45,893 bases of DNA from Bacteroidaceae bacterium (GCA_024401225.1 JAKSLM010000019.1:1-45893); one strand, 5' to 3'; counted from the first letter of the stretch, positions 1 to 9,477 are shown. Numbers and translations: made by a program. Notes: a model not told the origin generated them from the letters alone.

Positions 1-4
1 AGAA

Positions 5-44
5 AAAGCAGTACGAACCACCATGGTTTTGTACTGCTTTCTTT
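5..44. terminator. Bidirectional intrinsic terminator
   Basis: A 10-bp stem (AAAGCAGTAC at 5-14 with GTACTGCTTT at 31-40) encloses a smaller AACC/GGTT hairpin. T-rich tracts lie on both sides (CTTTCTTT on plus, TTTTTCT on minus). On the minus strand it sits directly downstream of the structured RNA at 53-284, so it probably ends that transcript. On plus it would end a gene outside the window. Confidence 0.75.
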
Positions 45-52
45 ATAAAAAA

Positions 53-284
53 GGGTCGGCAGGAGATGTGATGAAACTCCGATAAAATTAAGATTTGAGT
101 TTTTACAGTCCTTTGTAATCCACCGACTCGAAGAGTTACCGTGAAAGCCGAAACCCCAGGTTCGAAGCCTGGCGACTTTGTAGCGTGGCCCGCCATTAGA
201 AAGTAAAAATATCTCGGTTTCAGTATAAAAATTGATGAGTATCCCGATCTTGCCCTGAACTCCGACCCATACTTTGTTTCTTTA
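53..284 (-). ncRNA. Structured small RNA, candidate 6S RNA (ssrS)
   Basis: No credible protein is encoded here, but the minus strand folds into one long rod. The ends pair perfectly (GGGTCGG from 262-268 with CCGACCC from 53-59). Further in, 203-209 pairs with 100-106 (7 bp), 173-179 with 144-150 (7 bp with one GU), and 168-172 with 156-160 (5 bp) around a central seven-base loop at 161-167. A small side hairpin lies at 125-135. A rod with a central apical loop, internal bubble and closing stem is the known topology of 6S RNA, which binds the housekeeping RNA polymerase holoenzyme. A matching promoter lies at 292-322 and a terminator at 5-44. Structure and transcription unit are seen directly. 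The 6S identity is inferred from shape only; another Bacteroidales sRNA is possible. The 5' end is estimated from the promoter. Confidence 0.6.
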
Positions 285-291
285 TGTGCTG

Positions 292-322
292 CAAAGATAT
301 AACGAATTATTGAATCCACAAA
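292..322 (-). promoter_or_regulatory. Bacteroidetes-type promoter for the small RNA
   Basis: Read on minus, TTTG (319-322) is followed by exactly 19 bases and then TATCTTTG (292-299). This is a full match to the Bacteroides housekeeping promoter TTTG-N19-TAnnTTTG. It points at the structured RNA with a predicted start near 284. Confidence 0.75.
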
Positions 323-500
323 GAAAAAGGGAGTAAAAAAATGCAAAAAAAATTTTTTCTCGATTTTAATATTCTTTTTCGGGAAATATGATGGTACTCT
401 CATTTTTTTTCATTATTTTTGTCCCCAAATTGCATCAACCCAGACATACATTTATTATTTACAACCTATCTACATCTAACTAAACAACAAAGCAGAAATA

Positions 501-1403
501 ATGGAATCGCATAAAATACTGAAAGTGAACTTCTCGCACTTCCCCACCGATGGCAACACAGCACAAATTCCGGGGAAGCTGTTTTTGCTGGACAACTTTG
601 ACACTCCGGTGAAATACGAGCAGAGCGAACTCATGACCTACCCTGTGCAATTGACCATGGCGTGTCTGATATTCGTGAAATGCGGAGAAGTACACATCAA
701 ACTTGACATGAAGGATGTGACAGCCACGACAGGCATGGTAATATCAATACTGCCAGGCACATTCTTCCAGTTAATATATCGAAGCGACGATGCCGAATGT
801 GCTTTGATAGCCGCCCACCGAGACTTCTTCACGCTGGGCGACATTCGATTGGGAGTGGAATTTGCAAAGCTTTCAAAGCAGTTCCCTGTGCGCAAATTGT
901 CCTACCATGGCATGGAGGAAATCATATCCATCTACAGAGCGTTGAAGCATAAGCTGTTCCAGGAGGATTACCAATTCAAGGAAGAAGTGGCAAAGAGCTA
1001 TCTCAACATCATGAAATGCAATGCTTACGATGGCTACCTCAAGCTCAAGGACAGCATAAAGGAGGACATTCCAAAGCCTTCAAGCCGAAAGGAGGAGATA
1101 TTCATGCAGTTCATCAACGAGGTTCATATGCACTTCATCGAGGAAAGAAACATCACATTCTATGCCGACAAACTGTGCGTAACGCCTAAGTATCTCAGCA
1201 CCGTGATTCATGAAGTAAGCAACAAGTACGCTACCGACTGGATTACCGAACTCGTGATAATCGAGGCAAAATCAAAGCTGAAGGACCGCACAAAGACTAT
1301 CAAGGATGTGTGCAACGAACTGAATTTCTCCAACCAGAGCTTCTTCGCCAAGTACTTCAAGCAGCACACCGGCTACACTCCTAAAGAGTTCAAGAACCTG
1401 TAA
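501..1403 (+). CDS. AraC family transcriptional regulator
   Basis: This 300-residue protein has a C-terminal AraC/XylS double helix-turn-helix of about 100 residues. It includes the typical run LCVTPKYLSTVIHEV, then ATDWI, then the second helix-turn-helix (VCNELNFSNQSFFAKYFKQ) and the family ending HTGYTPKEFK. The N-terminal roughly 180 residues are a divergent cupin-like sensing region, so the effector cannot be named. The stop lies only 25 bases before the altronate dehydratase gene. The two are probably cotranscribed, and the regulator may control that gene in response to a hexuronate intermediate (inference). The 178 bases between the small-RNA promoter and this start hold only AT-rich sequence, and I see no clean promoter there. 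The start ATG at 501 follows an A-rich leader. Confidence 0.9.
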   Translation: MESHKILKVNFSHFPTDGNTAQIPGKLFLLDNFDTPVKYEQSELMTYPVQLTMACLIFVKCGEVHIKLDMKDVTATTGMVISILPGTFFQLIYRSDDAECALIAAHRDFFTLGDIRLGVEFAKLSKQFPVRKLSYHGMEEIISIYRALKHKLFQEDYQFKEEVAKSYLNIMKCNAYDGYLKLKDSIKEDIPKPSSRKEEIFMQFINEVHMHFIEERNITFYADKLCVTPKYLSTVIHEVSNKYATDWITELVIIEAKSKLKDRTKTIKDVCNELNFSNQSFFAKYFKQHTGYTPKEFKNL

Positions 1404-1428
1404 TACACCTAATATATAATATAAACAG

Positions 1429-2958
1429 ATGAAAACAATAAAGATCAATCCAGACGATAACGTAGCAGTTGCCATCGAAGCATTGAATGCAGGCGACAAG
1501 ATTGAAGTGGAAGGCACATCAATCACCCTCAACAACGACGTGCCAGCAGGTCACAAGATTCTGCTTGCAGACCTTAAGCAGGGCGACAACGTCATCAAGT
1601 ACGGATACCCTATAGGCCACTTGATTGAGGATCACAAGCAGGGCGACTGCATCAATCATGACAACATCAAGACCAACCTTGCAGGTCTGCTCGACTACAC
1701 CTATCAGCCAGTAGACAAGAGCGAGCTCAGCAGCCCAGTATACTCAGAGTGGTTCAGCAACCAAGAACTGCCACAGACCTTCCGCGGATACAAGCGCAAG
1801 AATGGCGATGTCGGCATTCGCAACGAGGTATGGATCGTGCCTACCGTAGGATGCGTCAACGGAGTCGTAGAACAAATCAAGACACAGTTTACTGCCGAAT
1901 ACGCAGCAAAGCATGGCACAGCTCCACAGCTTCGCATCGTAGCCTACCCTCACAACTATGGTTGCAGCCAGCTGTCGGAAGACCACGAGAACACACGCAA
2001 GGTGCTCAAGGACCTCGTACTCCATCCAAATGCAGGTGCCGTGCTTGTAGTAGGCCTTGGATGCGAAAACAATCAGCCTGATGCATTCATGGAGACACTT
2101 GGCAACTACGACACAGAGCGCATACGCCTCATGGTTTCGCAGAAGGTGGTTGGCGATGAAGTGGAAGAAGGCGTGAAGATCCTCTCCGAGCTTTACGCCC
2201 TTGCAGAGAAGGACGAACGAACCGACATTCCACTCAGCGAACTGCGCGTAGGCCTCAAGTGCGGAGGATCGGACGGATTCAGCGGCATCACAGCCAATCC
2301 ACTTCTCGGTGTCCTGTCCGACTACATCGTTCACATGGGAGGCACAACCGTCCTGACTGAGGTGCCAGAGATGTTTGGAGCCGAGACAATACTCATGAAC
2401 AGATGCGCAAACACTCAGCTTTTCGATCAGACAGTAAGCTTAATCAACAACTTTAAGGATTACTTCATAAGTCACGGAGAACCAGTAGGTGAAAATCCAA
2501 GTCCGGGCAACAAGGCAGGAGGCATTTCCACGCTCGAAGAGAAAGCTTTGGGATGCACACAGAAGTGTGGCAAGAGCGCAGTAATAGGAGTAATGGAATA
2601 CGGCGAGCGCATACAAAACAAGGGCTTGAACCTCCTTTCTGCCCCAGGCAACGACCTCGTGGCAAGTACTGCCCTGGCAAGCTGCGGATGCCACATCGTG
2701 CTCTTTACCACCGGACGAGGCACACCATTCGGCACCTTCGTTCCTACAATGAAGATAAGCACCAACAGCACCCTCGCAGCCAACAAGCCTACATGGATCG
2801 ATTTCAACGCAGGACAGCTGCTTGAAGGCACGTCGATGAAGGACCTCTTCACAGCCTTTGCACAGAAAGTCATCGCTGTTGCCAATGGCGAACAGGCATG
2901 GAACGAGAAGAAGAACTATCAGGAGATAGCTATCTTCAAGAATGGCGTGACCTTGTAA
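1429..2958 (+). CDS. uxaA: Altronate dehydratase (UxaA family)
   Basis: The 509-residue protein matches UxaA, which dehydrates D-altronate to 2-dehydro-3-deoxy-D-gluconate in galacturonate catabolism. A small SAF-like N-terminal domain (about 1-95) precedes the GD_AH catalytic domains. Family landmarks are GIRNEVWIVPTVGCVN, PHNYGCSQ, VVGLGCENNQ, LKCGGSDGFSG and GCTQKCGKSAV; the conserved cysteines fit a metal-dependent enzyme. Length is normal for full-length UxaA (about 490-510). It lies between an AraC regulator and an NhaC-like antiporter, and no other hexuronate genes (uxaB, uxaC, kdgK) are present. A galactarate dehydratase-like specificity cannot be excluded from sequence alone. Confidence 0.9.
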   Translation: MKTIKINPDDNVAVAIEALNAGDKIEVEGTSITLNNDVPAGHKILLADLKQGDNVIKYGYPIGHLIEDHKQGDCINHDNIKTNLAGLLDYTYQPVDKSELSSPVYSEWFSNQELPQTFRGYKRKNGDVGIRNEVWIVPTVGCVNGVVEQIKTQFTAEYAAKHGTAPQLRIVAYPHNYGCSQLSEDHENTRKVLKDLVLHPNAGAVLVVGLGCENNQPDAFMETLGNYDTERIRLMVSQKVVGDEVEEGVKILSELYALAEKDERTDIPLSELRVGLKCGGSDGFSGITANPLLGVLSDYIVHMGGTTVLTEVPEMFGAETILMNRCANTQLFDQTVSLINNFKDYFISHGEPVGENPSPGNKAGGISTLEEKALGCTQKCGKSAVIGVMEYGERIQNKGLNLLSAPGNDLVASTALASCGCHIVLFTTGRGTPFGTFVPTMKISTNSTLAANKPTWIDFNAGQLLEGTSMKDLFTAFAQKVIAVANGEQAWNEKKNYQEIAIFKNGVTL

Positions 2959-2985
2959 TACAATCGACATTTACCATCCACTAAA

Positions 2986-4245
2986 GTGAAAAGTCTATCC
3001 CCACTCATACTATTTCTTGTGCTATACCTCGTGACATCGGTTATAGCACAAGATTTCTATAAAGTACCTATCACCGTAGCATTTCTTGTATCGGCGCTCT
3101 ATGCCATGCTCACCACCAGAGGCACAATGGACGAGCGCATAGCAACATTTGCTAAGGGAGCAGGCAACAAGACCATGATCCTCATGCTCATCATCTTCAT
3201 CCTGGCGGGAGCATTCGCTTCAAGCGCGAAAGCCATGGGAGCTGTGGATGCTACGGTCAATCTGGCATTGAAACTCCTGCCCGAATCGTTCATCCTGCCA
3301 GGAGTGTTTCTTGCCAGCTGCTTCATTTCGCTCAGCATCGGCACCAGCTGCGGCACGATTGCATCGCTCACCCCTGTTGCGGTAGGAATTGCGCAGAAGG
3401 CAGGAGTCGACGTAGCACTCATGGTAGGACTTGTTGTGGGAGGTACATACTTCGGCGACAACCTGTCGTTCATTTCCGACACCACCATCATCGCCACTCA
3501 GACGCAGGGATGCAACATGAAGGACAAGTTTAATGTCAACTCACGCATAGTGATTCCCGTAGCATTGATCATCATGTGCCTTTACTTCTTTCTGGGACAG
3601 GACATCAAGACTCCGGAATCCATACCCGACATCAACTATCTGAAGGTACTCCCCTACCTCATCGTCGTGGCAATGGCCATTGCAGGCATCAACGTGATGT
3701 ACGTGCTGCTCATAGGATTGCTTGCCACAGGCATTATCGGCATGTCCGACGGAGCATACGACATCTATGGATGGATGAGTCAGATGAACCAGGGTATGAT
3801 GGGCATGAGCGAACTCATCATAGTAACCCTGCTGGCAGGTGGAATGCTCGAATTCATACGCTACAACGGAGGCATCGATTACATCATCCAAAAGATAACA
3901 AAGAGCACTAAGACCAAGCGAGGCGGCGAATTCAGCATCGCAGCATTGGTGTGCCTTGTCAACATCTGTACAGCCAACAATACCGTGGCAATCATCACCG
4001 CAGGTCCTATAGCAAAGGACATTGCAACCACATTCGGCATAGACAGCCGTAAGAGCGCATCCATACTCGACACGGCATCCTGCTTCACCCAGGGACTCCT
4101 GCCTTACGGTGCACAGATACTCATAGCATCGGGACTCACCGCGCTCAATCCTATCAGCATCATTCCGCATCTCTACTATCCAATGGCCATAGGAATTGCT
4201 CTCATTTTGTGCATTATGTTCCGATATCCAAAAAAATATTCATAG
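2986..4245 (+). CDS. NhaC-type Na+/H+ antiporter family protein
   Basis: A 419-residue polytopic inner-membrane protein with about ten hydrophobic segments. The segment GGTYFGDNLSFISDTTI and the following ATQTQG are characteristic of the NhaC/IT-superfamily antiporters, as are SIGTSCGTIASLTPVAVG and the late pair ICTANNTVAI and SCFTQGLLPYGAQ. The family exchanges cytosolic Na+ for H+, though some members carry organic acids. The start is a GTG at 2986, 27 bases after the uxaA stop, so cotranscription with uxaA is likely. A role in co-transporting a sugar acid is possible, but family membership alone supports only a cation antiporter. Confidence 0.8.
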   Translation: MKSLSPLILFLVLYLVTSVIAQDFYKVPITVAFLVSALYAMLTTRGTMDERIATFAKGAGNKTMILMLIIFILAGAFASSAKAMGAVDATVNLALKLLPESFILPGVFLASCFISLSIGTSCGTIASLTPVAVGIAQKAGVDVALMVGLVVGGTYFGDNLSFISDTTIIATQTQGCNMKDKFNVNSRIVIPVALIIMCLYFFLGQDIKTPESIPDINYLKVLPYLIVVAMAIAGINVMYVLLIGLLATGIIGMSDGAYDIYGWMSQMNQGMMGMSELIIVTLLAGGMLEFIRYNGGIDYIIQKITKSTKTKRGGEFSIAALVCLVNICTANNTVAIITAGPIAKDIATTFGIDSRKSASILDTASCFTQGLLPYGAQILIASGLTALNPISIIPHLYYPMAIGIALILCIMFRYPKKYS

Positions 4246-4273
4246 TTTTCATTGCCATATTAGGAATAATAAG

Positions 4274-4281
4274 TAATTTTG
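4274..4281 (+). promoter_or_regulatory. Probable -7 promoter element (TAATTTTG)
   Basis: TAATTTTG matches TAnnTTTG and lies 31 bases before the next gene's start. An ATTG at 4252-4255 sits 18 bases upstream as a weak -33 element. This implies that the gene at 4313 starts a new transcript. Confidence 0.45.
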
Positions 4282-4312
4282 CACCAGAAAAGCAGAAAGA
4301 ACAATAGCAAGA

Positions 4313-4804
4313 ATGGAATTCAAGAAAAGAGACTCATTGGCCGACCTCGGAATGGTCATTGCAATATCAGTATTCATCGTCATACTGATTAAGAGTTTGC
4401 TTTTTGGTGTCTCATGGGGTGCCATAGTATGGTTCATCATTAGCATAGCTTACATTGCATGCTCATTTTTCATCCCTTCCGACGATAGAAAAATGAAGTA
4501 TGCCACATACACCTTCCTTGCTTTGAGCGTATGCGTTGCAGGCCTCTCCTTCCTCTTCGACCAGAATGCACGCCCTAAGATGCACGCTTTTGAAGGAGCG
4601 CTCAGCGACACAACCGAGGAAGAAGCCTTCGTGGTGCGCGACGATCCGGAAATACTCGTAGTACAAACCATTGACACGATACATGTTGACACAGCCGACA
4701 TCATCGGTGATCTTGACCTAAACATAGATCTCGGTGACGACGCAATAGACACAAAAATTGAAGACGTAGAGATCATCGCTCCCGACAGCGAAAGCGATTT
4801 CTAA
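4313..4804 (+). CDS. Small membrane protein of unknown function with acidic tail
   Basis: I do not recognise a named family. The 163-residue product has a charged start (MEFKKRDSLADLG) and then three hydrophobic segments at about 12-32, 36-53 and 63-82. The last roughly 75 residues are soluble and strikingly acidic, ending in DAIDTKIEDVEIIAPDSESD. The order suggests an inner-membrane anchor with an acidic hydrophilic domain. It precedes a DUF3298-type lipoprotein by 55 bases in the same direction, so a shared transcript is plausible. Codon use resembles the neighbours, which supports a real gene. Confidence 0.7.
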   Translation: MEFKKRDSLADLGMVIAISVFIVILIKSLLFGVSWGAIVWFIISIAYIACSFFIPSDDRKMKYATYTFLALSVCVAGLSFLFDQNARPKMHAFEGALSDTTEEEAFVVRDDPEILVVQTIDTIHVDTADIIGDLDLNIDLGDDAIDTKIEDVEIIAPDSESDF

Positions 4805-4859
4805 CGGGAGAAAAGGGAATTTAGAAAGAAAAGACTGTTTTTAGAATACACCAAAAAGA

Positions 4860-5675
4860 ATGAAAGCCCACTATATTTTATTGGGAATAATAGCGACCGT
4901 ATTGGCTGCATCTTGTGCTTCCAACACAGGAAAATGGAACAATCTGCAGATAGTGAACGTCGCAGCAACGGCATCCAACCGCAATCAGCATCAAGAGCAG
5001 ACAACCAACGATGATGGCAACGACACCTTTGCCGTCAAGACCTCCGTACCCTACGACATAAAAGTAGAGATGGACTTCCTCGATGGAGAGACGGAGAAAA
5101 ACTCAGAAGCATGCCAATCCATCAACCGCCAGCTCATCTCAGAATTCCTCAACCAGCAGGACGAAGACGATGTAAACAAAGCAGTCAACACATTCATCGA
5201 ACGCCTTGCCAACCAGATGGAGCTTGAGGAAGAAATACCAGCAATGTACGACTACTTCACGGGAAAGGCCAACTTCGGCATGTCAGGCATCGTGAACTAT
5301 GTGCTTACAGAAAACTACTACAGCGGAGGTGCTCACCCTACCAGCGTCACTACCATGCTACGTTTCAATACCGACAATGGCCGCAAAATCGACCTCGAGG
5401 AAGTATTTGTTGACACATGCATGACAACACTTACCGAGCGACTCACCACCCGACTCATGCGCAACCTTGGAGTTGCCTCGCTCGACTCTCTTCACAAACT
5501 CGGCTACCTTGACATGATCGACATGTTCGTCACCGACAACTTCATGCTCGAGAAGGACAGCATCACCTTCTTCTACAACCCATACGACATTGCTCCCTAC
5601 GCCGTAGGCACCACAACCATCAAATTCAGCTACGACGAACTGAAGGACATCATGCACAAACAGGATTATGAATAA
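4860..5675 (+). CDS. DUF3298/RsiV-like lipoprotein
   Basis: A 271-residue exported lipoprotein. The N-terminus is a short signal peptide ending in a lipobox (LAASC, Cys about residue 19). The C-terminal half carries the DUF3298 signature GGAHPT (about residues 159-164), followed by a stretch resembling the PdaC/RsiV family (GRKIDLEEVF), with a less conserved DUF4163-like part before it. Relatives include RsiV, an anti-sigma factor that binds lysozyme, and PdaC, a peptidoglycan deacetylase that also has a catalytic domain not present here. The specific function is unknown; a periplasm-facing or surface-exposed ligand-binding role is the reasonable inference. A strong terminator follows two bases after the stop. 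Confidence 0.8.
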   Translation: MKAHYILLGIIATVLAASCASNTGKWNNLQIVNVAATASNRNQHQEQTTNDDGNDTFAVKTSVPYDIKVEMDFLDGETEKNSEACQSINRQLISEFLNQQDEDDVNKAVNTFIERLANQMELEEEIPAMYDYFTGKANFGMSGIVNYVLTENYYSGGAHPTSVTTMLRFNTDNGRKIDLEEVFVDTCMTTLTERLTTRLMRNLGVASLDSLHKLGYLDMIDMFVTDNFMLEKDSITFFYNPYDIAPYAVGTTTIKFSYDELKDIMHKQDYE

Positions 5676-5676
5676 C

Positions 5677-5712
5677 AATGCCATCAGCTATCGTGAGCTG
5701 ATGGCATTTTAC
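5677..5712. terminator. Intrinsic terminator between convergent genes
   Basis: A 12-bp perfect stem (ATGCCATCAGCT at 5678-5689 with its complement at 5696-5707) has a six-base loop and is followed by TTTT. It ends the DUF3298 gene. Read from the other side, it lies 30 bases past the corA stop and can serve both genes. Confidence 0.85.
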
Positions 5713-5741
5713 TTGTACTATGTAACGAAGCGAAAAAAGGC

Positions 5742-6668
5742 TTACAACCATTTCTTGTGACGGAACCAGATCAAGGAGAGATAGGTGCAGAGGATGCAGA
5801 GCACGATGGCTATCGGGAAGCCTCCTACCCACGACTCCATGCCGTTGATGAGGTTCATACCAAACATGGACGTGATGAGGGTCGGGAACATGATAATCAT
5901 GTTGAGCGATGTGAGAAGTCGCATCACCGTATTCATGTTGTTGTTGATGATGTTAGCATAGGTGTCCATCGTACTACTGAGGATGTTGATGTAGATGGCT
6001 GTTGTCTCACGCGCCTGATTCATCTCAATATTTACATCCTCAATCAGTTCGGCATCCAGTTCATCGACCGGCAGGCGGAACTTAAGCTTTGACAAGAGCG
6101 ACTCGTTGCCACGGATTGATGTGCCGAAATAGGTAAGGGAATCCTGAAGGCGTGAGAGGTTGACAAGGTCTTTGTTGTCGATGTGCTTGTCCAAGTCGCG
6201 CTTTGCTTTATCAATCATAGAGTTGACCTGCTTCAGATATTTCAGATACCATACGGATGCGGAGAGGAAGATGCGAAACACGAGGTCGGCAGCATCGGTA
6301 AAGCCCTCAGCACGACGCATCTGATGGTTGACAAAGTCAAGCATCATGCGTGTCTCCTGATGACAGATGGTGATGATCTTATCGTCCTTGATGACTATAC
6401 CTAAAGGTATGGTGGTGTAAGGAGAACGTGATGACACGCTCTTGAGGTGCGGAATGCGGAGGATGATCATGAGCCATCCTTCATCTAAATCGTAACGTGC
6501 TCGCTCATCGGTATCGGCAACGTCCATAAGGAAGTAATCGGGCATTCCCAATTCGTCCTGAAGGAAACGCACATCATCATCAACAGGGCATGTCACCTGT
6601 ACCCAGCATCCACTCTGCCAAGAGTCGATATGCTTGATACCGCCATTAAAATTCCAGAATGTTCGCAT
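5742..6668 (-). CDS. corA: CorA family divalent-cation (Mg2+/Co2+) transporter
   Basis: The 308-residue protein has the CorA plan: a cytosolic N-terminal domain rich in charged helices (about 1-245) and two C-terminal transmembrane helices. The signature GMN (in SMFGMNLING) closes the first helix and forms the selectivity ring of the pentamer. The C-terminus ends in the basic run FRHKKWL typical of the family. It moves Mg2+ or related divalent ions down their gradient into the cytosol. It is divergent from lon, with about 310 bases between them. Confidence 0.92.
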   Translation of the reverse strand: MRTFWNFNGGIKHIDSWQSGCWVQVTCPVDDDVRFLQDELGMPDYFLMDVADTDERARYDLDEGWLMIILRIPHLKSVSSRSPYTTIPLGIVIKDDKIITICHQETRMMLDFVNHQMRRAEGFTDAADLVFRIFLSASVWYLKYLKQVNSMIDKAKRDLDKHIDNKDLVNLSRLQDSLTYFGTSIRGNESLLSKLKFRLPVDELDAELIEDVNIEMNQARETTAIYINILSSTMDTYANIINNNMNTVMRLLTSLNMIIMFPTLITSMFGMNLINGMESWVGGFPIAIVLCILCTYLSLIWFRHKKWL

Positions 6669-6808
6669 ATTGTCTGAATCTTTACTTTAGTATGTAGAAT
6701 AGAAAAGCGGGTAAAGATCCAAACTGTTGTTGGTTCTTTATCCTATGAAACTTGTACTATTCGCCGGATAATCGTCCATTATTGTGTATTAATTTTTGTT
6801 TTCGGGTG

Positions 6809-6816
6809 CAAAGATA
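6809..6816 (-). promoter_or_regulatory. Probable corA -7 promoter element
   Basis: Read on minus this is TATCTTTG, matching TAnnTTTG, about 140 bases upstream of the corA start. No clean -33 TTTG is found at the usual spacing. The 6669-6978 gap otherwise holds only AT-rich leader sequence and the lon promoter. Confidence 0.45.
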
Positions 6817-6833
6817 GTTCAAAGATTTGAATT

Positions 6834-6867
6834 TTTGCATAGATATCAATATTTTTTTGTAAATTTG
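6834..6867 (+). promoter_or_regulatory. Probable lon promoter
   Basis: TAAATTTG at 6860-6867 matches TAnnTTTG, with TTTG at 6834-6837 (22-base spacer, slightly long). It lies 111 bases before the lon ATG. I see no heat-shock-type inverted repeat in the leader. Confidence 0.45.
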
Positions 6868-6978
6868 CAGCGTTTTTGGGCACAAAAAGAATGCCATCGA
6901 CGAAATGACGTCACAATTAAGTTTATTATCACATAGATTTTAGGAACCAAACCATCACTGAATACTCACCTTTTTCGG

Positions 6979-9462
6979 ATGAAAGATTTCAAAATAGAAG
7001 ATATATTTGATGAACAGCCTGGCAGCAATTCCATTTCGTTTGTTGCCAAGTTTGACCGTAGCGAGTCGCTTGTTGCTGATTTCAAGATTGACACGGATTA
7101 CAAGATCCCAATCCTGCCATTGCGCAATGTCATGCTGTTTCCACAGACGATGTTGCCAATCAACATTGGAAGAAAAACGTCGTCAAAGCTTCTCAATGAC
7201 GCATACAAACACGGCACACCAATCGCGGTGTTCTCTCAGATTGATGACAATGTAGAGGAACCAACGGAGAGAGACGTGTATCGCACGGGTGTGCTGGCCA
7301 AGGTGCTTCGCATACTTGAATTGCCTGGGGGAATGTCGACTGCATTCATTCAGGGATACGATCGTGTTCGCCTCATTGAGTTCACGAACGAATCGAAGAA
7401 ATATCAGATGGGACGAATCGAGATCTACGATGAGATCATCCCATCGAAGAACGACCGCAACTTCATGGCCGTAGCTGAAGCATGCCGCGACATTGCGTCA
7501 AAATACATGCAGACAAACAGCGGATCGATGAATGTAAACGGACAGACCTTTGCTATCAACAACATCGAAGACCGCATGATGATGATCAACTTCATCTGCA
7601 CAAGTCTGCCTATCGATAATAAGGAACGTATCACTCTGCTCGAAGAGACAAACTATGCCGACAGAGGCTACAAGCTACTCACGGTGCTCAACCGTGAATA
7701 CCAGTTTGCCCAGCTCAAGACCAACATTCAGACGAAGACTCGTGAGGAACTGAGCCGTCAGCAGCGTGAGCATTATCTGCGCACAGAGCTTGATAACATC
7801 AAGGAGGAGCTCGGTGACGACGCAAGCGAGGACATCAACAAGTTCAAGAGCAAGGCTGAGGGAAAGAAATGGAATGCAGAAACTCGCGAACTGTTCGTCA
7901 GGGAACTCGACAAGATGTCGCGTCTCAATCCTTCAAGCCCAGACTATCAGGTGTCATACACATACATCCAGACTCTCCTTGACTTGCCATGGGGTGAGAT
8001 GACAAAGGATAACCTCAACCTCAAGAATGCAGAAAAGATTCTCGACAAGGATCACTACGGCATGGAGAAGGTGAAGGAACGCATCATCGAGCACTTGGCC
8101 GTGCTGAAGATGCGCGGTGACTTCAAGAGCCCAATCATTTGCCTCTATGGACCTCCGGGAGTGGGCAAGACATCGCTCGGCAAGAGCATTGCAAAGGCCA
8201 TGAAGCGTAAATATGTCCGCATGAGCCTCGGTGGCGTGCACGATGAGTCAGAGATTCGCGGCCACCGCAGAACTTACATCGGAGCTATGCCTGGACGCAT
8301 CATGAAGAGCATCATGAAGGCAGGAAGCAGCAACCCGGTATTCATCCTCGATGAGATAGACAAGGTCACTTCCGACAATGTGCATGGCGACCCAGCATCA
8401 GCCCTGCTTGAAGTGCTCGATCCAGAACAGAACTCAGCATTCCACGATAATTACCTTGATACAGATTACGATCTGTCAAATGTGATGTTCATTGCAACTG
8501 CCAATAATATCAGCACCATACCAGGTCCGCTTCGCGACCGCATGGAAATGATTGAGGTAAGCGGATATCTTACCGAAGAGAAGATTGAGATTGCGAAACG
8601 CCACCTCATCCCTCAGCAGTTGGATAACCTGGGCATGAAGGATCAGAAAATAAAGATCTCGAAGGCAGGAATTGAAAAGATCATCGAGTCGTACACTCGT
8701 GAGTCGGGTGTGCGAGGACTTGACAAGTCAATCAACAGCCTGCTGCGCAAGGTGACATTGGAATACGCCAAGAGCAATGTGCTGCCAGACCATGAACTGA
8801 ACGCTGCCGACGTGAAGAAGTACCTCGGCACAGAGCCTTTCACTCGCGACATCTATCAGGGCAACGACTATTACGGAGTCGTTACAGGACTTGCATGGAC
8901 AAGCGTCGGTGGCGAGATCCTCTTCATCGAAACCAGCATCAACGACAGCAAGGGAGGCAAGCTCACCTTGACAGGAAACCTCGGTGACGTAATGAAGGAG
9001 AGTGCCATGATAGCATTGGAATACCTCAAGTCACACCCAGAGGTGCTCGGCGAACTCACATGGCAAAAGCCTGTAAAGGAAGGCGAAAAGGCAGAACCAA
9101 CCACATGGGCTGACTATTTCGACTACCATTCTATCCATATGCACGTTCCTGAAGGTGCTACTCCAAAGGATGGCCCTTCGGCCGGCATCACCATTGCCAC
9201 ATCGATTGCATCGGCTGTCACAAAGCGCAAAGTCCGCAAGAACATAGCAATGACAGGCGAGATAACCCTGCGTGGCAAAGTGCTCCCAGTAGGAGGCATA
9301 AAAGAGAAAATCCTTGCTGCAAAGCGTGCGGGAATAACAGACATCCTTATATGCGAGGAAAACAGAAAGAATATCCTTGACATTCCTGAGAGATACGTCA
9401 AGGGAGTGAATTTCCATTATGTAGAAAATGTGAAGGACGTCCTTGACTTCGCCCTACTCTAA
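6979..9462 (+). CDS. lon: ATP-dependent protease Lon
   Basis: This 827-residue protein is a complete bacterial LonA. The order is an N-terminal substrate-binding domain ([13 protein letters not shown] near residue 43), a coiled-coil region, an AAA+ module with Walker A GPPGVGKT (391-398) and Walker B FILDEIDK, and a C-terminal serine protease domain. The catalytic dyad is Ser at about 734 in PKDGPSAG and Lys at about 775 in GGIKEK. Lon degrades misfolded and short-lived regulatory proteins in the cytosol. The start ATG at 6979 gives the usual length. tgt begins 15 bases after the stop, so the two are probably cotranscribed. Confidence 0.97.
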   Translation: MKDFKIEDIFDEQPGSNSISFVAKFDRSESLVADFKIDTDYKIPILPLRNVMLFPQTMLPINIGRKTSSKLLNDAYKHGTPIAVFSQIDDNVEEPTERDVYRTGVLAKVLRILELPGGMSTAFIQGYDRVRLIEFTNESKKYQMGRIEIYDEIIPSKNDRNFMAVAEACRDIASKYMQTNSGSMNVNGQTFAINNIEDRMMMINFICTSLPIDNKERITLLEETNYADRGYKLLTVLNREYQFAQLKTNIQTKTREELSRQQREHYLRTELDNIKEELGDDASEDINKFKSKAEGKKWNAETRELFVRELDKMSRLNPSSPDYQVSYTYIQTLLDLPWGEMTKDNLNLKNAEKILDKDHYGMEKVKERIIEHLAVLKMRGDFKSPIICLYGPPGVGKTSLGKSIAKAMKRKYVRMSLGGVHDESEIRGHRRTYIGAMPGRIMKSIMKAGSSNPVFILDEIDKVTSDNVHGDPASALLEVLDPEQNSAFHDNYLDTDYDLSNVMFIATANNISTIPGPLRDRMEMIEVSGYLTEEKIEIAKRHLIPQQLDNLGMKDQKIKISKAGIEKIIESYTRESGVRGLDKSINSLLRKVTLEYAKSNVLPDHELNAADVKKYLGTEPFTRDIYQGNDYYGVVTGLAWTSVGGEILFIETSINDSKGGKLTLTGNLGDVMKESAMIALEYLKSHPEVLGELTWQKPVKEGEKAEPTTWADYFDYHSIHMHVPEGATPKDGPSAGITIATSIASAVTKRKVRKNIAMTGEITLRGKVLPVGGIKEKILAAKRAGITDILICEENRKNILDIPERYVKGVNFHYVENVKDVLDFALL

Positions 9463-9477
9463 CCCCATTCCAAGAAA

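Noticed and set aside
144-179. tRNA T-arm-like sequence GGTTCGAAGCC
   Set aside because: No matching acceptor, D-arm or anticodon arm around it on either strand; it is the apical hairpin of the longer minus-strand rod.
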